From: an uncultured Alphaproteobacteria bacterium | Lineage (GTDB): Bacteria > Pseudomonadota > Alphaproteobacteria > HIMB59 > GCA-002718135 | Direction: 5' to 3' | Length of the DNA stretch: 64,000 bases | NCBI GenBank assembly: GCA_902540265.1 | Contig: CACBLW010000006.1 | Coordinates: forward strand, 1-64,000 | Shown here: positions 18,458 through 28,066 of the stretch, in pieces | Layout of the letters: every line of letters starts with the position of its first letter | Position numbering within the stretch: the stretch's first letter is position 1 | Notes under the pieces: generated by a model | The model's database searches: none | Told to the model about the DNA's origin: nothing | The model's input: the letters and a program-made list of their open reading frames with translations, nothing else | Made by a program: the position numbers and the translations under genes

Positions 18458-18962
18458 TTTTCATATTTTGCTGATGAAATAAAAAATATCCAGATAGTAA
18501 ACTAGCAAAAGGTTTAGCAAGTTTTACAGTATCTGAATTATAATAAAACTCTTTATGTAGTATATTCATTGTTCCTAATATTATGTTATTATTGATAACA
18601 GGAATATTGATTATAGATCCACAACCTAGGTTTGATATCACTTCGTGATCAAAAAATAATTTTTTTATTGTCTTCATATCTTTTCCAAGAAAATTTTTTT
18701 TATTCAAAACAACTTTTTTTGTCCACTCATTTTTAGGAATTGGTTTTGTGCCAAGAAGAGGATATGCTTTAATGTTGCTAGAGTATACTCTTTCAACATA
18801 CTTCAATGATTTATCTACAACCATCAGTGTAAATAATTTATGCCCTATAATCTTTTTAACTTTTAAATCTAATTCTTTGAAAAATTTTTTAGAATTTTGA
18901 GAATTTGTTTTATTTATTAATTCTACTAAAATTTTATTATGGTTTTGTTGCATCTTCTTCAT
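18450..18962 (-). CDS. GAF domain-containing protein
   Basis: A 170-residue protein that is essentially one GAF domain. The segments LFTLMVVDKSLKYVERVYSS, NEWTKKVVLNKKNFLGKDMK, GCGSIINIPVINNNIILGTM and NILHKEFYYNSDTVKLAKPF follow the GAF strand-helix order. There is no kinase or output domain, so it probably binds a small ligand. It is the last gene of the dpp-type operon, starting inside the dppF 3' end (26-base overlap from the first ATG; another ATG is three codons later). GAF proteins accompany hydantoinase and peptide-importer clusters in other alphaproteobacteria in my recollection. The role could be substrate sensing. Confidence 0.72.
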   Translation of the reverse strand: MKKMQQNHNKILVELINKTNSQNSKKFFKELDLKVKKIIGHKLFTLMVVDKSLKYVERVYSSNIKAYPLLGTKPIPKNEWTKKVVLNKKNFLGKDMKTIKKLFFDHEVISNLGCGSIINIPVINNNIILGTMNILHKEFYYNSDTVKLAKPFASLLSGYFLFHQQNMKTK

Positions 18963-19710
18963 CAGTTACGGTTGGTATAGCTCTTATAAGAGTTTTTGTG
19001 TATTCACTTTTTGGATTTTGGAAAATTTCTATTGTATCTCCAGTTTCTTCAATTTTACCTTTATTCATTACAACTACTTTATTAGCAATATTTTTTACAA
19101 CACTTAAATCATGGGTAATAAAAATGTATGTAAGATCAAATTTCTTTTTTATGTCTAATAATAAATTTAATACTTTTGATTGAACAATAACATCTAAAGC
19201 TGAGGTTGGCTCATCAAGAATTATAACTTTTGGTTCTGTTGCTAAAGCTCTTGCGATTGCAACTCTTTGTTTCTGCCCTCCAGATAATGTATCCGGATAT
19301 CTATCCATAAAATTGCTTTCTAAACCAACAAAAGATAAGAGTTCTTCAACTTTTTCTTTGTATTTATTATTTTCTACAATTTTATGAATCTTTAATGGCA
19401 AGGCTATAGTGCTGTAGATAGTTTTTTTGGGATTTAATGTCGACATTGGATTTTGCTGAACAAACTGGATTAGTTTCCTAAGTTGAAGACTTCTGTTTTT
19501 AATTAGTATTTTATTTTCAAATAAAACTTCCCCCTCATCTTGTTGATAGATACCTAATATAATATTAGCTAATGTTGTTTTGCCAGAACCTGACTCTCCA
19601 ACAATTGCAAAACAATCTCTCTCTAATATTTCTAAGTTTATATTTGATAGTGCTTTCACTACATTATTTTTAATTGTAAATTGTTTTGAAATATCTCGTA
19701 TCTTAATCAT
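18937..19710 (-). CDS. dppF: Peptide-type ABC transporter ATP-binding protein (DppF type)
   Basis: One of two ATPases of the nickel/peptide/opine importer class. It has Walker A (GESGSGKTTL, residues 38-47), the signature LSGGQKQRVAIARAL, Walker B VIILDEPTSALDV and the switch histidine in ITHDLSV. The 257-residue length means the C-terminal oligopeptide-transporter extension is short (SEYTKTLIRAIPTV). Its start overlaps dppD by four bases (ATGA). The substrate of the whole transporter is unknown; the hydantoinase-like genes around it suggest a cyclic amide or modified peptide. Confidence 0.88.
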   Translation of the reverse strand: MIKIRDISKQFTIKNNVVKALSNINLEILERDCFAIVGESGSGKTTLANIILGIYQQDEGEVLFENKILIKNRSLQLRKLIQFVQQNPMSTLNPKKTIYSTIALPLKIHKIVENNKYKEKVEELLSFVGLESNFMDRYPDTLSGGQKQRVAIARALATEPKVIILDEPTSALDVIVQSKVLNLLLDIKKKFDLTYIFITHDLSVVKNIANKVVVMNKGKIEETGDTIEIFQNPKSEYTKTLIRAIPTVTDEEDATKP

Positions 19711-20579
19711 TTTGGATGTGTAAATTTTGGAATTTCAGCGTAGTTAGGAGCATTATCATTGTGAATTGGTATCCTAGTGCCATTTAATTTTGGAATAGAT
19801 TGTAACAATGCTTCAGTATAGGGATGACCTGGATTTTTAAAAACTTGAGACTTAGTTCCTTCTTCTACAATAACACCTCTGTAAATGACATAGACTTTCT
19901 CTGCAAATCTTCTAACAACTCCCATGTTATGAGTAATTAAAAGTACAGCTGTGTTCGTTACCTTTGTTAAATCATCCATTAAATCTAATGCCTGATTTTG
20001 CACAGTTACATCTAAAGCAGTACTCGGCTCATCTGCTAAAAGTAAGTCAGGACTATTTATCATTGCCATTGTAATCACTACTCTTTGAGCCATTCCACCA
20101 CTTAGCTGAAAAGGATATGACTCCATTACTCTTTCAGGATCTCTTATTGAGACCTTAAGCAATGCTTCACATGCTTTATCAAATGAGTCTTTTTTACTAA
20201 TTTTTCCACCATTACAATTTACTTCAAAAAATTGTTCTTTAATTTTAAATACTGGATTTAATGCAGCGATTGGATCTTGAAATATTATGGAAATATTATT
20301 TCCTCTTATTTTTTTAAATTCTCTTTGGGATAAATTGATTAGTTCTCTATCTTTGAAAATAATATTACCATTTTTAAAAACATTTCTTTGGTTTAGTAAT
20401 CCTAAAATTAATTTAGTTGTTACTGATTTACCTGAACCTGATTCTCCAACTAAGGCTACTTTTTCACCTTTTTCTAACTCTAAATTAATTTTCTTTAGAA
20501 CATTTAGCGTACCTTCATACATTTTAAAAGATAGCTCTAAATTTTTGATTGATAATAATTTATTAGACATCAACATCAA
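19707..20579 (-). CDS. dppD: Peptide-type ABC transporter ATP-binding protein (DppD type)
   Basis: The second ATPase of the importer, 290 residues, with Walker A GESGSGKSVT, signature LSGGMAQRV, Walker B LLADEPSTALDV and the family C-terminal motif HPYTEALLQSIPKL. Two nearby ATGs (MMLMSNKLL) are possible; the one at 20570 gives MSNKLLSIKNL and a shorter overlap with dppC. It is translationally coupled to dppF downstream. Confidence 0.88.
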   Translation of the reverse strand: MMLMSNKLLSIKNLELSFKMYEGTLNVLKKINLELEKGEKVALVGESGSGKSVTTKLILGLLNQRNVFKNGNIIFKDRELINLSQREFKKIRGNNISIIFQDPIAALNPVFKIKEQFFEVNCNGGKISKKDSFDKACEALLKVSIRDPERVMESYPFQLSGGMAQRVVITMAMINSPDLLLADEPSTALDVTVQNQALDLMDDLTKVTNTAVLLITHNMGVVRRFAEKVYVIYRGVIVEEGTKSQVFKNPGHPYTEALLQSIPKLNGTRIPIHNDNAPNYAEIPKFTHPK

Positions 20580-21411
20580 ACATATCTTTCAGACCGTCTC
20601 CAACTAAGTTAAAACCAAGCACTACAATTAAAATTGCAAAACCAGGAAACAACGAAAACCACCAAGTGTCAGGTAGAACTGAAGCTCCTTTTGCTACCAT
20701 TGTACCAAGGTCAGGAGTGGGAGGTTGAGCGCCTAATCCCAAAAAACTTAATGAAGATCCAACAAGAATTACAAAACCTAAATCAAGAGTTATCTTTGTA
20801 AGTAGTGAAGGAAGGCAATTAGGTAAAATTTCTCTAAACATAATATGCATTTTAGATGCACCCATGATTTCGGCCGCTGCAATATAACCCTCAGTTTTTA
20901 CTGAACGAGTAATATTATAAATCAATCTTGTGTACCATGGCCACCATGCCATAGATACAGCTATCATTGTATAAAATAGATTGGGTCTGTCTAAAAGACC
21001 TATAATAGATAGTGCTAAAACTAAAGCGGGGATTGCTAAAAAAACATCTGTGATTCTCATTAAAATCATTTCAGTTTTTTTACCAACATATCCTGCGCAT
21101 AATCCCATTGTAACTCCAATTGGGACAGCAATCGCAAGAACGACAATTCCTAGTGTTAAAGAAATTCTGTAACCAAAAATTACTCTTGTAAAAATATCTC
21201 TTCCAATTTTATCTGTACCAAAAATATATGTAGAACTAGGCGGCTTGGATTTGTTTGCAAAATCTGTAAATGGCCCAACATGTTCTGGAAAAGGTGTTAT
21301 AAATGGAGCAAATATTGCTAAAATTACAATAGTTGTGACAATTACAAGACCAACTACAGATAAAGGATTTCTACTAAATTTATAAAAATATTTTGATTTA
21401 AAAAAATTCAT
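20563..21411 (-). CDS. dppC: Peptide-type ABC transporter permease (DppC type)
   Basis: A 282-residue inner-membrane permease. The N-terminal helix and periplasmic loop with FGTDKIGRDIFTRVIFGYR are diagnostic of the DppC/OppC class. The EAA loop that docks the ATPase reads AAEIMGASKMHIMFREILPN. Six hydrophobic segments are visible, and the end LVGDGLKDMFDVDV is typical. It follows dppB after one base and overlaps dppD. Confidence 0.9.
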   Translation of the reverse strand: MNFFKSKYFYKFSRNPLSVVGLVIVTTIVILAIFAPFITPFPEHVGPFTDFANKSKPPSSTYIFGTDKIGRDIFTRVIFGYRISLTLGIVVLAIAVPIGVTMGLCAGYVGKKTEMILMRITDVFLAIPALVLALSIIGLLDRPNLFYTMIAVSMAWWPWYTRLIYNITRSVKTEGYIAAAEIMGASKMHIMFREILPNCLPSLLTKITLDLGFVILVGSSLSFLGLGAQPPTPDLGTMVAKGASVLPDTWWFSLFPGFAILIVVLGFNLVGDGLKDMFDVDV

Positions 21412-21412
21412 A

Positions 21413-22429
21413 TCAATCCTTAGTAGTTATTCTAGGGTTTAAGAGTAATACCACAAAATCAACAATCATATTAATAATTAGAAAGAATGTCGTAATAACT
21501 AATGCTGTTGCAATTATACCATTAAGATCTTTAGCCAGTATAACTTCAACACCATATTTGGCCATACCAGGCCAAACAAAAACAGTTTCAACTAAAAATG
21601 CATTTCCTAACATAAAAGCAAAATCTAAACCGATTATTGTAACAGTAGGGATTGAGGCTGGTTTTAATGCATACTTAGTTGCAATTCTATACTCACTAAA
21701 AGAGTATGATTTTGCAAACTCAATATATTGTTTTTCATAAACATCACTTAAATTAGTTCTAGTTAATCTAGCGACATTACCAATAGCAGGTAGTGCTATA
21801 GCTAGACCTGGTAAAATTAGATGTAAAAAAGCATCACCAAAAACTTTGAAATTGCCCTCAAGAAGAGAATCTACCAAAAGCAAACCAGTCACAAGTGTTG
21901 GAGGATCTAAAGCTTCATTCATCCTTTCTGAAACTGGTAAAATTGGAAACCAAAATGCAAAAATTAACATTAGTATTATTGCCCAAAGAAAACTTGGAGT
22001 TACAACTCCTAAAAGTGAAATTAATCTTGCAACATTATCAATAATACTATTCTTAAATTTTCCAGAAAGAATTCCAAGAGGCATTCCGATGAGAATCATT
22101 AATAAGCCAGACATTAATACTAATTCAAACGTAGCTGGAAAATAAGAAATAATATCAACTAATACTGGTCTTTTAGTATAAGTAGAAATCCCTAAATCAC
22201 CTTGAAATAATTTTTCAATAAAAATTCCATATTGAATAAAAATTGATTCATTTAAGTGTAAAGTTTCTCTTAATTGTTCAACCATTTCATCAGTAGCAAA
22301 TGGTCCAAGTGCTATCCTAGCTGGATCTCCAGGTATCAGTCTTGCAAGACAAAAAATTACAATCGAGACGCCGAAAAATACAATAATCGAAACAAAAATT
22401 CTTCTTAAAAAATATTGTAGAGTGTTCAA
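21413..22429 (-). CDS. dppB: Peptide-type ABC transporter permease (DppB type)
   Basis: A 338-residue permease of the DppB/OppB class: start LQYFLRRIFVSIIVFFGVSI, the conserved PGDPARIALGPFAT in the first periplasmic loop, GDLGISTYTKRPV, and an EAA-like loop AKSYSFSEYRIATKYALKPA. About six membrane segments. It is separated from dppA by 51 bases that hold a strong intrinsic terminator, so its expression should be lower than that of the binding protein. Confidence 0.9.
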   Translation of the reverse strand: MNTLQYFLRRIFVSIIVFFGVSIVIFCLARLIPGDPARIALGPFATDEMVEQLRETLHLNESIFIQYGIFIEKLFQGDLGISTYTKRPVLVDIISYFPATFELVLMSGLLMILIGMPLGILSGKFKNSIIDNVARLISLLGVVTPSFLWAIILMLIFAFWFPILPVSERMNEALDPPTLVTGLLLVDSLLEGNFKVFGDAFLHLILPGLAIALPAIGNVARLTRTNLSDVYEKQYIEFAKSYSFSEYRIATKYALKPASIPTVTIIGLDFAFMLGNAFLVETVFVWPGMAKYGVEVILAKDLNGIIATALVITTFFLIINMIVDFVVLLLNPRITTKD

Positions 22430-22443
22430 TTTTATAGATTTAC

Positions 22444-22473
22444 AAAAAAAAGGCCGGTCTTTATAGACCGGCC
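22444..22473 (-). terminator. Intrinsic terminator between dppA and dppB
   Basis: A 9-base-pair G+C-rich stem (GGCCGGTCT at 22452-22460 with AGACCGGCC at 22465-22473) encloses a four-base loop. On the minus strand it is followed at once by eight T residues (22451-22444). It starts eight bases after the dppA stop codon. In this A+T-rich DNA the stem stands out sharply. Because dppBCDF continue on the same strand, it is expected to terminate only part of the transcripts. Confidence 0.9.
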
Positions 22474-22480
22474 ATCAAAT

Positions 22481-24079
22481 TTAATTTACTGCCATTTCTC
22501 TAAATGACAAGTTTCTACCCATTGTACCATACTGTTGTTGTGTACTAATTGTATCTGAATTTGATACATTCTTAGATATTGGTTGAAACCCAACAAAGTC
22601 TGTTATGAATAAAGTAATAGCATTATCAATCATTACCTGATTGGCAGCTTGATAAATTTTTATTCTTTCAGCTTCATTTGTTTCAGTTCTTCCTTTTTCT
22701 AATAGTGCATCAAGCTCTGGGTCATTAGCCCATTCAGCTGACATCCACGTACCACCTCTTGAAGAGTGGAACTGAGCGTACATTAGTGCGTCAGGATCTG
22801 GTACATTCGCAAGAACTGAAACTACAGTTGCATGCGGAGTATTTTCCCAACTTGATACTTGTTCAGTAAATTTAGCCCAAGGTAAACCAGTTACTGTAGC
22901 ATCATACCCTAATTCCATGGCATTTGCTTGTAATTGTAAAGCCCATGGCTCTTCATATGGAACTTCAGCAATCCAAGCTAAATCAAGTGTATAATCAGAA
23001 GGATTATATTTACATTTTGCTTGTTCAGCTTTAGCCTTCTCAATATCTCTTTCAATTGGAGCTTTGTTAGGATCGTATCCTAAAACTCCAGCAATTAAAG
23101 CTCCACTTGCTTTTTGACCAGCAACTAAATCATCAGTAATTGCGAAAGATTGATAAAGAGCATCATAGTCGTAAGCTAATTGTATTGCTCTTCGGCAATG
23201 AACGTCATCAAATGGAGCTCTTCTATTATTTAGTTTGTTCATCCAAGATCCTGGACGATTAATTTTTACTAAATCAACACTATCTTCTTTCGAAAGTGCA
23301 GCAAGAACTTCATTTGGAAGCCACATACTTGAGATCTCATGTTCACCTCTGAGTAAAAGTGCTTTAATTGTAGCTGCTTCAACACTGTATTTAATAATTA
23401 CTTCATCTGGTGCCTTTGCATTATGACCTTGAAAATAATCATCATTTTTAACTAATACAGTTTTAACGTTTGGATCGTGTTCACTTAATTTATAAGCACC
23501 AGTTCCAGCAGAAGTTGATAATAGATATGCTTCACCGTAATCGCCATTATCACCATAATTACCGTCAACAGTATTAGCTTGAACATCATCTTTATCAACA
23601 ATCGCCAATCTCATTAAACTTGCAACTAGTGGCGCAAATGGTTCTGTTGTTTTAAACTGAACTGTACTTGCATCTAAAGCAGTAACACTTTCAACTGAAC
23701 CAAAAAGGAATGAAAAACCCTGACCCATATCCATTAATCTATTAAATGAATAAACTACATCGTCAGCATCAAGTGTATTTCCACTATGAAATTTTACACC
23801 ACTTTTTAAAGATACATTCAATGTGTTTGGATCTGGATATTCCCAACCAGTTGAAAGTAATGGTTTAAGTCCACTTCCATTTTTCCCCTCATCAACAAGA
23901 GCGTCATAGACATTAAATATAATTACAGAATCTATGTTATCAGAGAATTTAGCTGGATCAGCTTCTCCAATTGCTGCTTCGTCAGTTCTGATTACCGTTT
24001 TTGCACTTACAAATGAAAAAGATAATACAGATATTATTAGGGATAATAAAATTGTTTTAAAAAAACTAATTTTTTTCAT
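22481..24079 (-). CDS. dppA: Peptide-type ABC transporter substrate-binding protein
   Basis: A 532-residue periplasmic protein of the SBP family 5. The signal peptide is clear (MKKISFFKTILLSLIISVLS followed by FSFVSAKTV, likely cut after Ala). Family motifs include LKPLLSTGWEYPDPNTLNVS, LKSGVKFHSGNTLDADDVVY and RRAIQLAYDYDALYQ. It has a near-perfect ribosome site (AGGAGG, about seven bases before ATG). The gene lies 113 bases after the hyuB-like gene on the same strand and is followed by a terminator before dppB. Ligand specificity is unknown. Confidence 0.9.
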   Translation of the reverse strand: MKKISFFKTILLSLIISVLSFSFVSAKTVIRTDEAAIGEADPAKFSDNIDSVIIFNVYDALVDEGKNGSGLKPLLSTGWEYPDPNTLNVSLKSGVKFHSGNTLDADDVVYSFNRLMDMGQGFSFLFGSVESVTALDASTVQFKTTEPFAPLVASLMRLAIVDKDDVQANTVDGNYGDNGDYGEAYLLSTSAGTGAYKLSEHDPNVKTVLVKNDDYFQGHNAKAPDEVIIKYSVEAATIKALLLRGEHEISSMWLPNEVLAALSKEDSVDLVKINRPGSWMNKLNNRRAPFDDVHCRRAIQLAYDYDALYQSFAITDDLVAGQKASGALIAGVLGYDPNKAPIERDIEKAKAEQAKCKYNPSDYTLDLAWIAEVPYEEPWALQLQANAMELGYDATVTGLPWAKFTEQVSSWENTPHATVVSVLANVPDPDALMYAQFHSSRGGTWMSAEWANDPELDALLEKGRTETNEAERIKIYQAANQVMIDNAITLFITDFVGFQPISKNVSNSDTISTQQQYGTMGRNLSFREMAVN

Positions 24080-24192
24080 TTTATTCCTCCTAAAAAAAAT
24101 TAAATATTGATAAATCTTAGAGGAATTAAAAAAGAATTCAATTGTATAATATTGAACGTATATATGAAAAAATTGCTATTTTTTTTGATTAT

Positions 24193-25905
24193 TTAATTAA
24201 ATTTGAAATGTTTAAAGTTTTCTTCGACGTATTTTTTAGATAAATATTCTTGTTTTAAGTCATACTCAATTTTTTCTATTTTTCGAAACTCGGGATTTCC
24301 ATACCCACCACCGCCACCTGTTAAAAAAATTATCTTATCACCTTTATCTAATTTATATCCTGATTTCTTTGGCATAAAAAATTTATCTCCATTTTTTTTA
24401 ATTACTTGTACGTTATTTGCTCTTCCAGCTTTCCCATCTTTTATACCCCATGGAGGATTCTTTGTTCTTTCAACAACAGTCGTAATAAATGTTTCTTCAA
24501 TCATTTCGAATTCTAAATCTAAACCTAAACCCCCTCTAAATTCACCTGCGCCACAAGAGTCTTTAGCTAATTCTATTTTATTTATTAGCCAAGGATTTTT
24601 TGACTCCCAAATTTCTGTCGGAGAAATTCTAGTGCCAGCTGAATTATGATGCATTGAAGTAACCCCATCACCATTGTAAAAACCACCTTGGCCTACAGGA
24701 TGAGGAGCTCCGTCTGCCCAAGGTTCACCATCTTTTTCTCTTTTGCCCCACCAAACTGCTGCAGCTAAACACCCACCACTACTTGCAGGAAATGCTTCAG
24801 GTAATTTTTCAGATAGAATTCTGTAAATAACTTCAATTACTTGTAAACCAGGCCATCCATTTAAAAAACAAGGAGCAGGAGAAACCGGATTAAACATAGT
24901 TCCTTTTTTTGTTTTAACAATTAATGGTCTAAAAAAACCTTCATTTGGCTGCTCCCCATTTCCTGCCATCATACTAAATGCAACACGGGCTTTAGAAACA
25001 GTTGATGGTAGAGGACAATTTATTGGTCCATTTTGTTGATCTGGTGCATCTGTAAAATCTAGAATTAAATCTGAACCTTTTACTTCAATAGATATTTTGA
25101 ATTTCACAACACCTTCATCGACGCCATTACTATCCATCTGACCAAAACCAGAATATGTACCATCAGGAATTTTTTGTAAACTTTTTCTAACTAATTTTTC
25201 ACCATGTTCATATATTTCTAAGACAGATGCATAAAATAATTCGTAACCAAATTTATTTACAATTCTTTTTAAAGCATTTGCTCCTGCAATTATTCCATTT
25301 AGTTGAGCATTTAAATCACCCTCAATAGCCTTAGGTACTCTTGAATTGGCTTTGATTAATTTAAAAATATCTTCTTCTAATTTTCCTTTTTTATAAAGCT
25401 TAAGCCCAGGGTAAATTGTTCCTTCTTGAAAAACATCTACTGTATCTGTTGAATAAGGTTCTTTACCTCCTGTATCAAGCCAGTGAGCTTTAATTGCTGT
25501 ATATCCTATTAGTTTGTTTTCTATAAAAACTGGCTTAACTAGTGCAGCATCCTGTGAATGAGAACCTGAACCATATGGATTATTATATATAATTATATCT
25601 CCATCAAAGATATTTTCTTCTCCCCCAACTTCTTTAACTGCTTGCTCTACACAAAAACTCAGAGTCCCCATGAAACCAGGTAAACTTGGTGACTGTGAAA
25701 GCATACAATAATTTTTATCGTAGATTGCACTAGCAAAATCAAGAACCTCATAAATGATGGGTGAAAAAGCTGATCTTACCAAAGCCTTTTTCATTTGCTC
25801 TGCTGCTGAATTGAGACTATTTCTAATTATTTCAGAAGTTATTGGATCAGTTTTAATTTTTTTATTTTTTTTTAATTCCTTAGATTGAAAAATATCAATA
25901 CTCAT
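24193..25905 (-). CDS. Hydantoinase B/5-oxoprolinase-type subunit (HyuB), copy 1
   Basis: A 570-residue HyuB-family protein (PF02538). HyuB and HyuA together hydrolyse cyclic amides such as 5-oxoproline or N-methylhydantoin with ATP. Recognisable stretches are DPITSEIIRNSLNSAAEQM, NNPYGSGSHSQDAALVKPVF, QQNGPINCPLPSTVS, the histidine-containing WADGAPHPVGQGG, and the glycine-rich end LTGGGGGYGNPE. It is a close paralogue of copy 2 (28,067): most of these stretches match nearly residue for residue, with conservation well over half by eye. It lies upstream of dppA on the minus strand and is divergent from the HyuA copy, suggesting shared regulation. Confidence 0.88.
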   Translation of the reverse strand: MSIDIFQSKELKKNKKIKTDPITSEIIRNSLNSAAEQMKKALVRSAFSPIIYEVLDFASAIYDKNYCMLSQSPSLPGFMGTLSFCVEQAVKEVGGEENIFDGDIIIYNNPYGSGSHSQDAALVKPVFIENKLIGYTAIKAHWLDTGGKEPYSTDTVDVFQEGTIYPGLKLYKKGKLEEDIFKLIKANSRVPKAIEGDLNAQLNGIIAGANALKRIVNKFGYELFYASVLEIYEHGEKLVRKSLQKIPDGTYSGFGQMDSNGVDEGVVKFKISIEVKGSDLILDFTDAPDQQNGPINCPLPSTVSKARVAFSMMAGNGEQPNEGFFRPLIVKTKKGTMFNPVSPAPCFLNGWPGLQVIEVIYRILSEKLPEAFPASSGGCLAAAVWWGKREKDGEPWADGAPHPVGQGGFYNGDGVTSMHHNSAGTRISPTEIWESKNPWLINKIELAKDSCGAGEFRGGLGLDLEFEMIEETFITTVVERTKNPPWGIKDGKAGRANNVQVIKKNGDKFFMPKKSGYKLDKGDKIIFLTGGGGGYGNPEFRKIEKIEYDLKQEYLSKKYVEENFKHFKFN

Positions 25906-26025
25906 AACTATATTTCGATAATAATGATTTTATTCTACTTTTAATAAAAAAATTTTCAAAATTAATAATATTGTCTGTTAATTATTCTTGAATTCTAAAT
26001 AGCATCTGATAGCTTACTTTTTATT

Positions 26026-28062
26026 ATGTCATCAAGAATAGGAGTAGATATAGGTGGTACATTTACTGATTTTATTGTTTATGATGAAAATGATAACAAA
26101 GTAATAATTGATAAAATACCAACGACTCCAGCAGATCCTGAAAAAGCAGTTATTGAAGTAGTTAAAAGAAATTTAAATAAGGAACAGTTAAGTAATATTG
26201 ATTTTTTCTTACATGGTACTACTGTTGGTTTAAATGCTTTATTAGAAAGAAAGGGATCAAAAGTAGGATTACTTTGCACAAAAGGTTTTAGAGACATTAT
26301 TGAGATTAGAAGGGGCGATAGGGATGAAATGTACAATTTATTTTGGCAACCACCACCGCCATTAGTTCCACGTTATTTAAGACAAGAAATTGAAGAGAGG
26401 TTATTTGCAAATGGGAAGGTTCACACTAATCTAAACATAAATGATGTTAAAGAGTCTTGTAAACATTTTATTGATGAAGGTGTTAACAGTGTTGCTATAG
26501 CTTTTATGAATGCTTATTCCAATAAAGAGCATGAATTACTTGCGAAAAAAACTTTAATAGAAAATGGTTTTAAAGGTGAAATTTCATTATCATCTTTGGT
26601 TTCAGGTGAATATAGGGAATACGAAAGAACAACAACCACAATAATAGATGCATTCGTAAAAGCTAGAATGTCAAATTATTTAGATACTTTAAAAAATAGT
26701 CTTAATGACATTGGTTTTAAAGGTTCGTTTCTTTTAACTCGATCTGGAAGTGGTTCAATGACATTTGATGAAGCAAGTGAAAGACCTTTTGAGACAATTA
26801 TGTCAGGTCCAGTTGCAGGAGCAGAGGGTGCAGGAGAATTATCAAGGAAGCTTAAAAATACAAATATGGTTACTGCAGATGTTGGCGGTACAAGTTTTGA
26901 TACTTGTTTAATTTTAGATGGAAGACCACAAATACAATTTGAAGGTAAAATAGTTGGTTTACCTCTCCAATCTCCTTGGGTAGATGTTCGTTCAATTGGT
27001 GCTGGTGGTGGATCAATTGCCTACTTGGATGATGGAGGTTTGCTTAGATCAGGACCTCAAAGTGCTGGGGCTGTTCCGGGTCCAGCATGTTATGAAAGAG
27101 GTGGAAAACAACCAACAACTACTGATGCTGCTTTTTATTTAGGAATGCTTGGTGAAGGTAAACTAGCATCAGGATTACAATTAAATAAAAAACTAGCGGA
27201 AGACGCCCTTAATTCTGTTGGTTCAAAAATTAATTTATCAGCTTTTGATACTGCAAAAGGTATTCTAAAAATAAGTAGTGCCAATATGGCTGATGCGATT
27301 AGAGAAATTACAATTGAACAAGGTATTGATCCTAGAGAGTTAAAACTTTTAGCTTTTGGAGGTGCCGGTCCTTTAATGTCTAATTTAATAGCTGAAGAAC
27401 TTGAAATAAAAGAAATAATTATACCTCCTTACTCTGGTAATTTTTCTGCTTGGGGGCTTTTAGGAGCAGATTTACTACAGATGAATGCCAAAACTAAAAT
27501 TCTACGTTTATCAGATGATGCATTAACTGAGTGTAACACCATTTTAGAAAATTTATTCAAAGAATTAGAGGAAAGACAAAAAATAGATTTTACAGCTAAT
27601 GAAAAAATAAAAGAAGTTGCTCTTGACATGAGATGGATGGGTCAAGAACATACAATTACTCTTAAAATTGATGATCATTCAGATGGAAAAATAAATTTAG
27701 ATTCTGAAACGTTAAAACAAAACTTTATGAAAGAATATGAAAAAACTTTTGGAAGTAAATTAGATACTGTAGTCGAGGTCGTATCTACTAGAGCATCAAT
27801 ACGCGTTAATCTACCTAGAAAATCAGAGTCAGGAAAAATAGAAGAAGATAATATAGAAATATCTTCAAGTACAATTAGTTGTTTTTCATTTAATGCTGAT
27901 AAAAATTTAGAATTTAAAATTATTCCAAGAAACGAAATAAAATCTGGAATGTCAGGACCTATGATAATTTTGGAAAGTACAGCAGTTACTTATGTTGATG
28001 AAAATTATAATATTAATACAGATGGATTAGGAAACCTAATTCTTAATAATAAGGAGAATTAA
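26026..28062 (+). CDS. Hydantoinase A/5-oxoprolinase-type subunit (HyuA), copy 1
   Basis: A 678-residue ASKHA-fold ATPase subunit. The nucleotide-binding phosphate 1 motif is RIGVDIGGTFTDFIVYDE at the N-terminus, and the second, NMVTADVGGTSFDTCLI, is near residue 285. Other family stretches are FLHGTTVGLNALLERKGSKV, VSGEYREYERTTTTIIDAFV, SIGAGGGSIAYLD, and LLAFGGAGPLMS. HyuA proteins activate the amide with ATP for the HyuB partner. Four bases separate it from HyuB copy 2, preceded by AAGGAG, so these two are a natural pair. Substrate unknown; hydantoin, N-methylhydantoin, 5-oxoproline, and acetone or acetophenone carboxylases share the fold. Confidence 0.88.
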   Translation: MSSRIGVDIGGTFTDFIVYDENDNKVIIDKIPTTPADPEKAVIEVVKRNLNKEQLSNIDFFLHGTTVGLNALLERKGSKVGLLCTKGFRDIIEIRRGDRDEMYNLFWQPPPPLVPRYLRQEIEERLFANGKVHTNLNINDVKESCKHFIDEGVNSVAIAFMNAYSNKEHELLAKKTLIENGFKGEISLSSLVSGEYREYERTTTTIIDAFVKARMSNYLDTLKNSLNDIGFKGSFLLTRSGSGSMTFDEASERPFETIMSGPVAGAEGAGELSRKLKNTNMVTADVGGTSFDTCLILDGRPQIQFEGKIVGLPLQSPWVDVRSIGAGGGSIAYLDDGGLLRSGPQSAGAVPGPACYERGGKQPTTTDAAFYLGMLGEGKLASGLQLNKKLAEDALNSVGSKINLSAFDTAKGILKISSANMADAIREITIEQGIDPRELKLLAFGGAGPLMSNLIAEELEIKEIIIPPYSGNFSAWGLLGADLLQMNAKTKILRLSDDALTECNTILENLFKELEERQKIDFTANEKIKEVALDMRWMGQEHTITLKIDDHSDGKINLDSETLKQNFMKEYEKTFGSKLDTVVEVVSTRASIRVNLPRKSESGKIEEDNIEISSSTISCFSFNADKNLEFKIIPRNEIKSGMSGPMIILESTAVTYVDENYNINTDGLGNLILNNKEN

Positions 28063-28066
28063 TTTA

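Noticed and set aside
24193..25905. HyuB copy 1 as a decaying duplicate
   Set aside because: The frame is full length with all conserved stretches, so it looks functional despite its similarity to copy 2.
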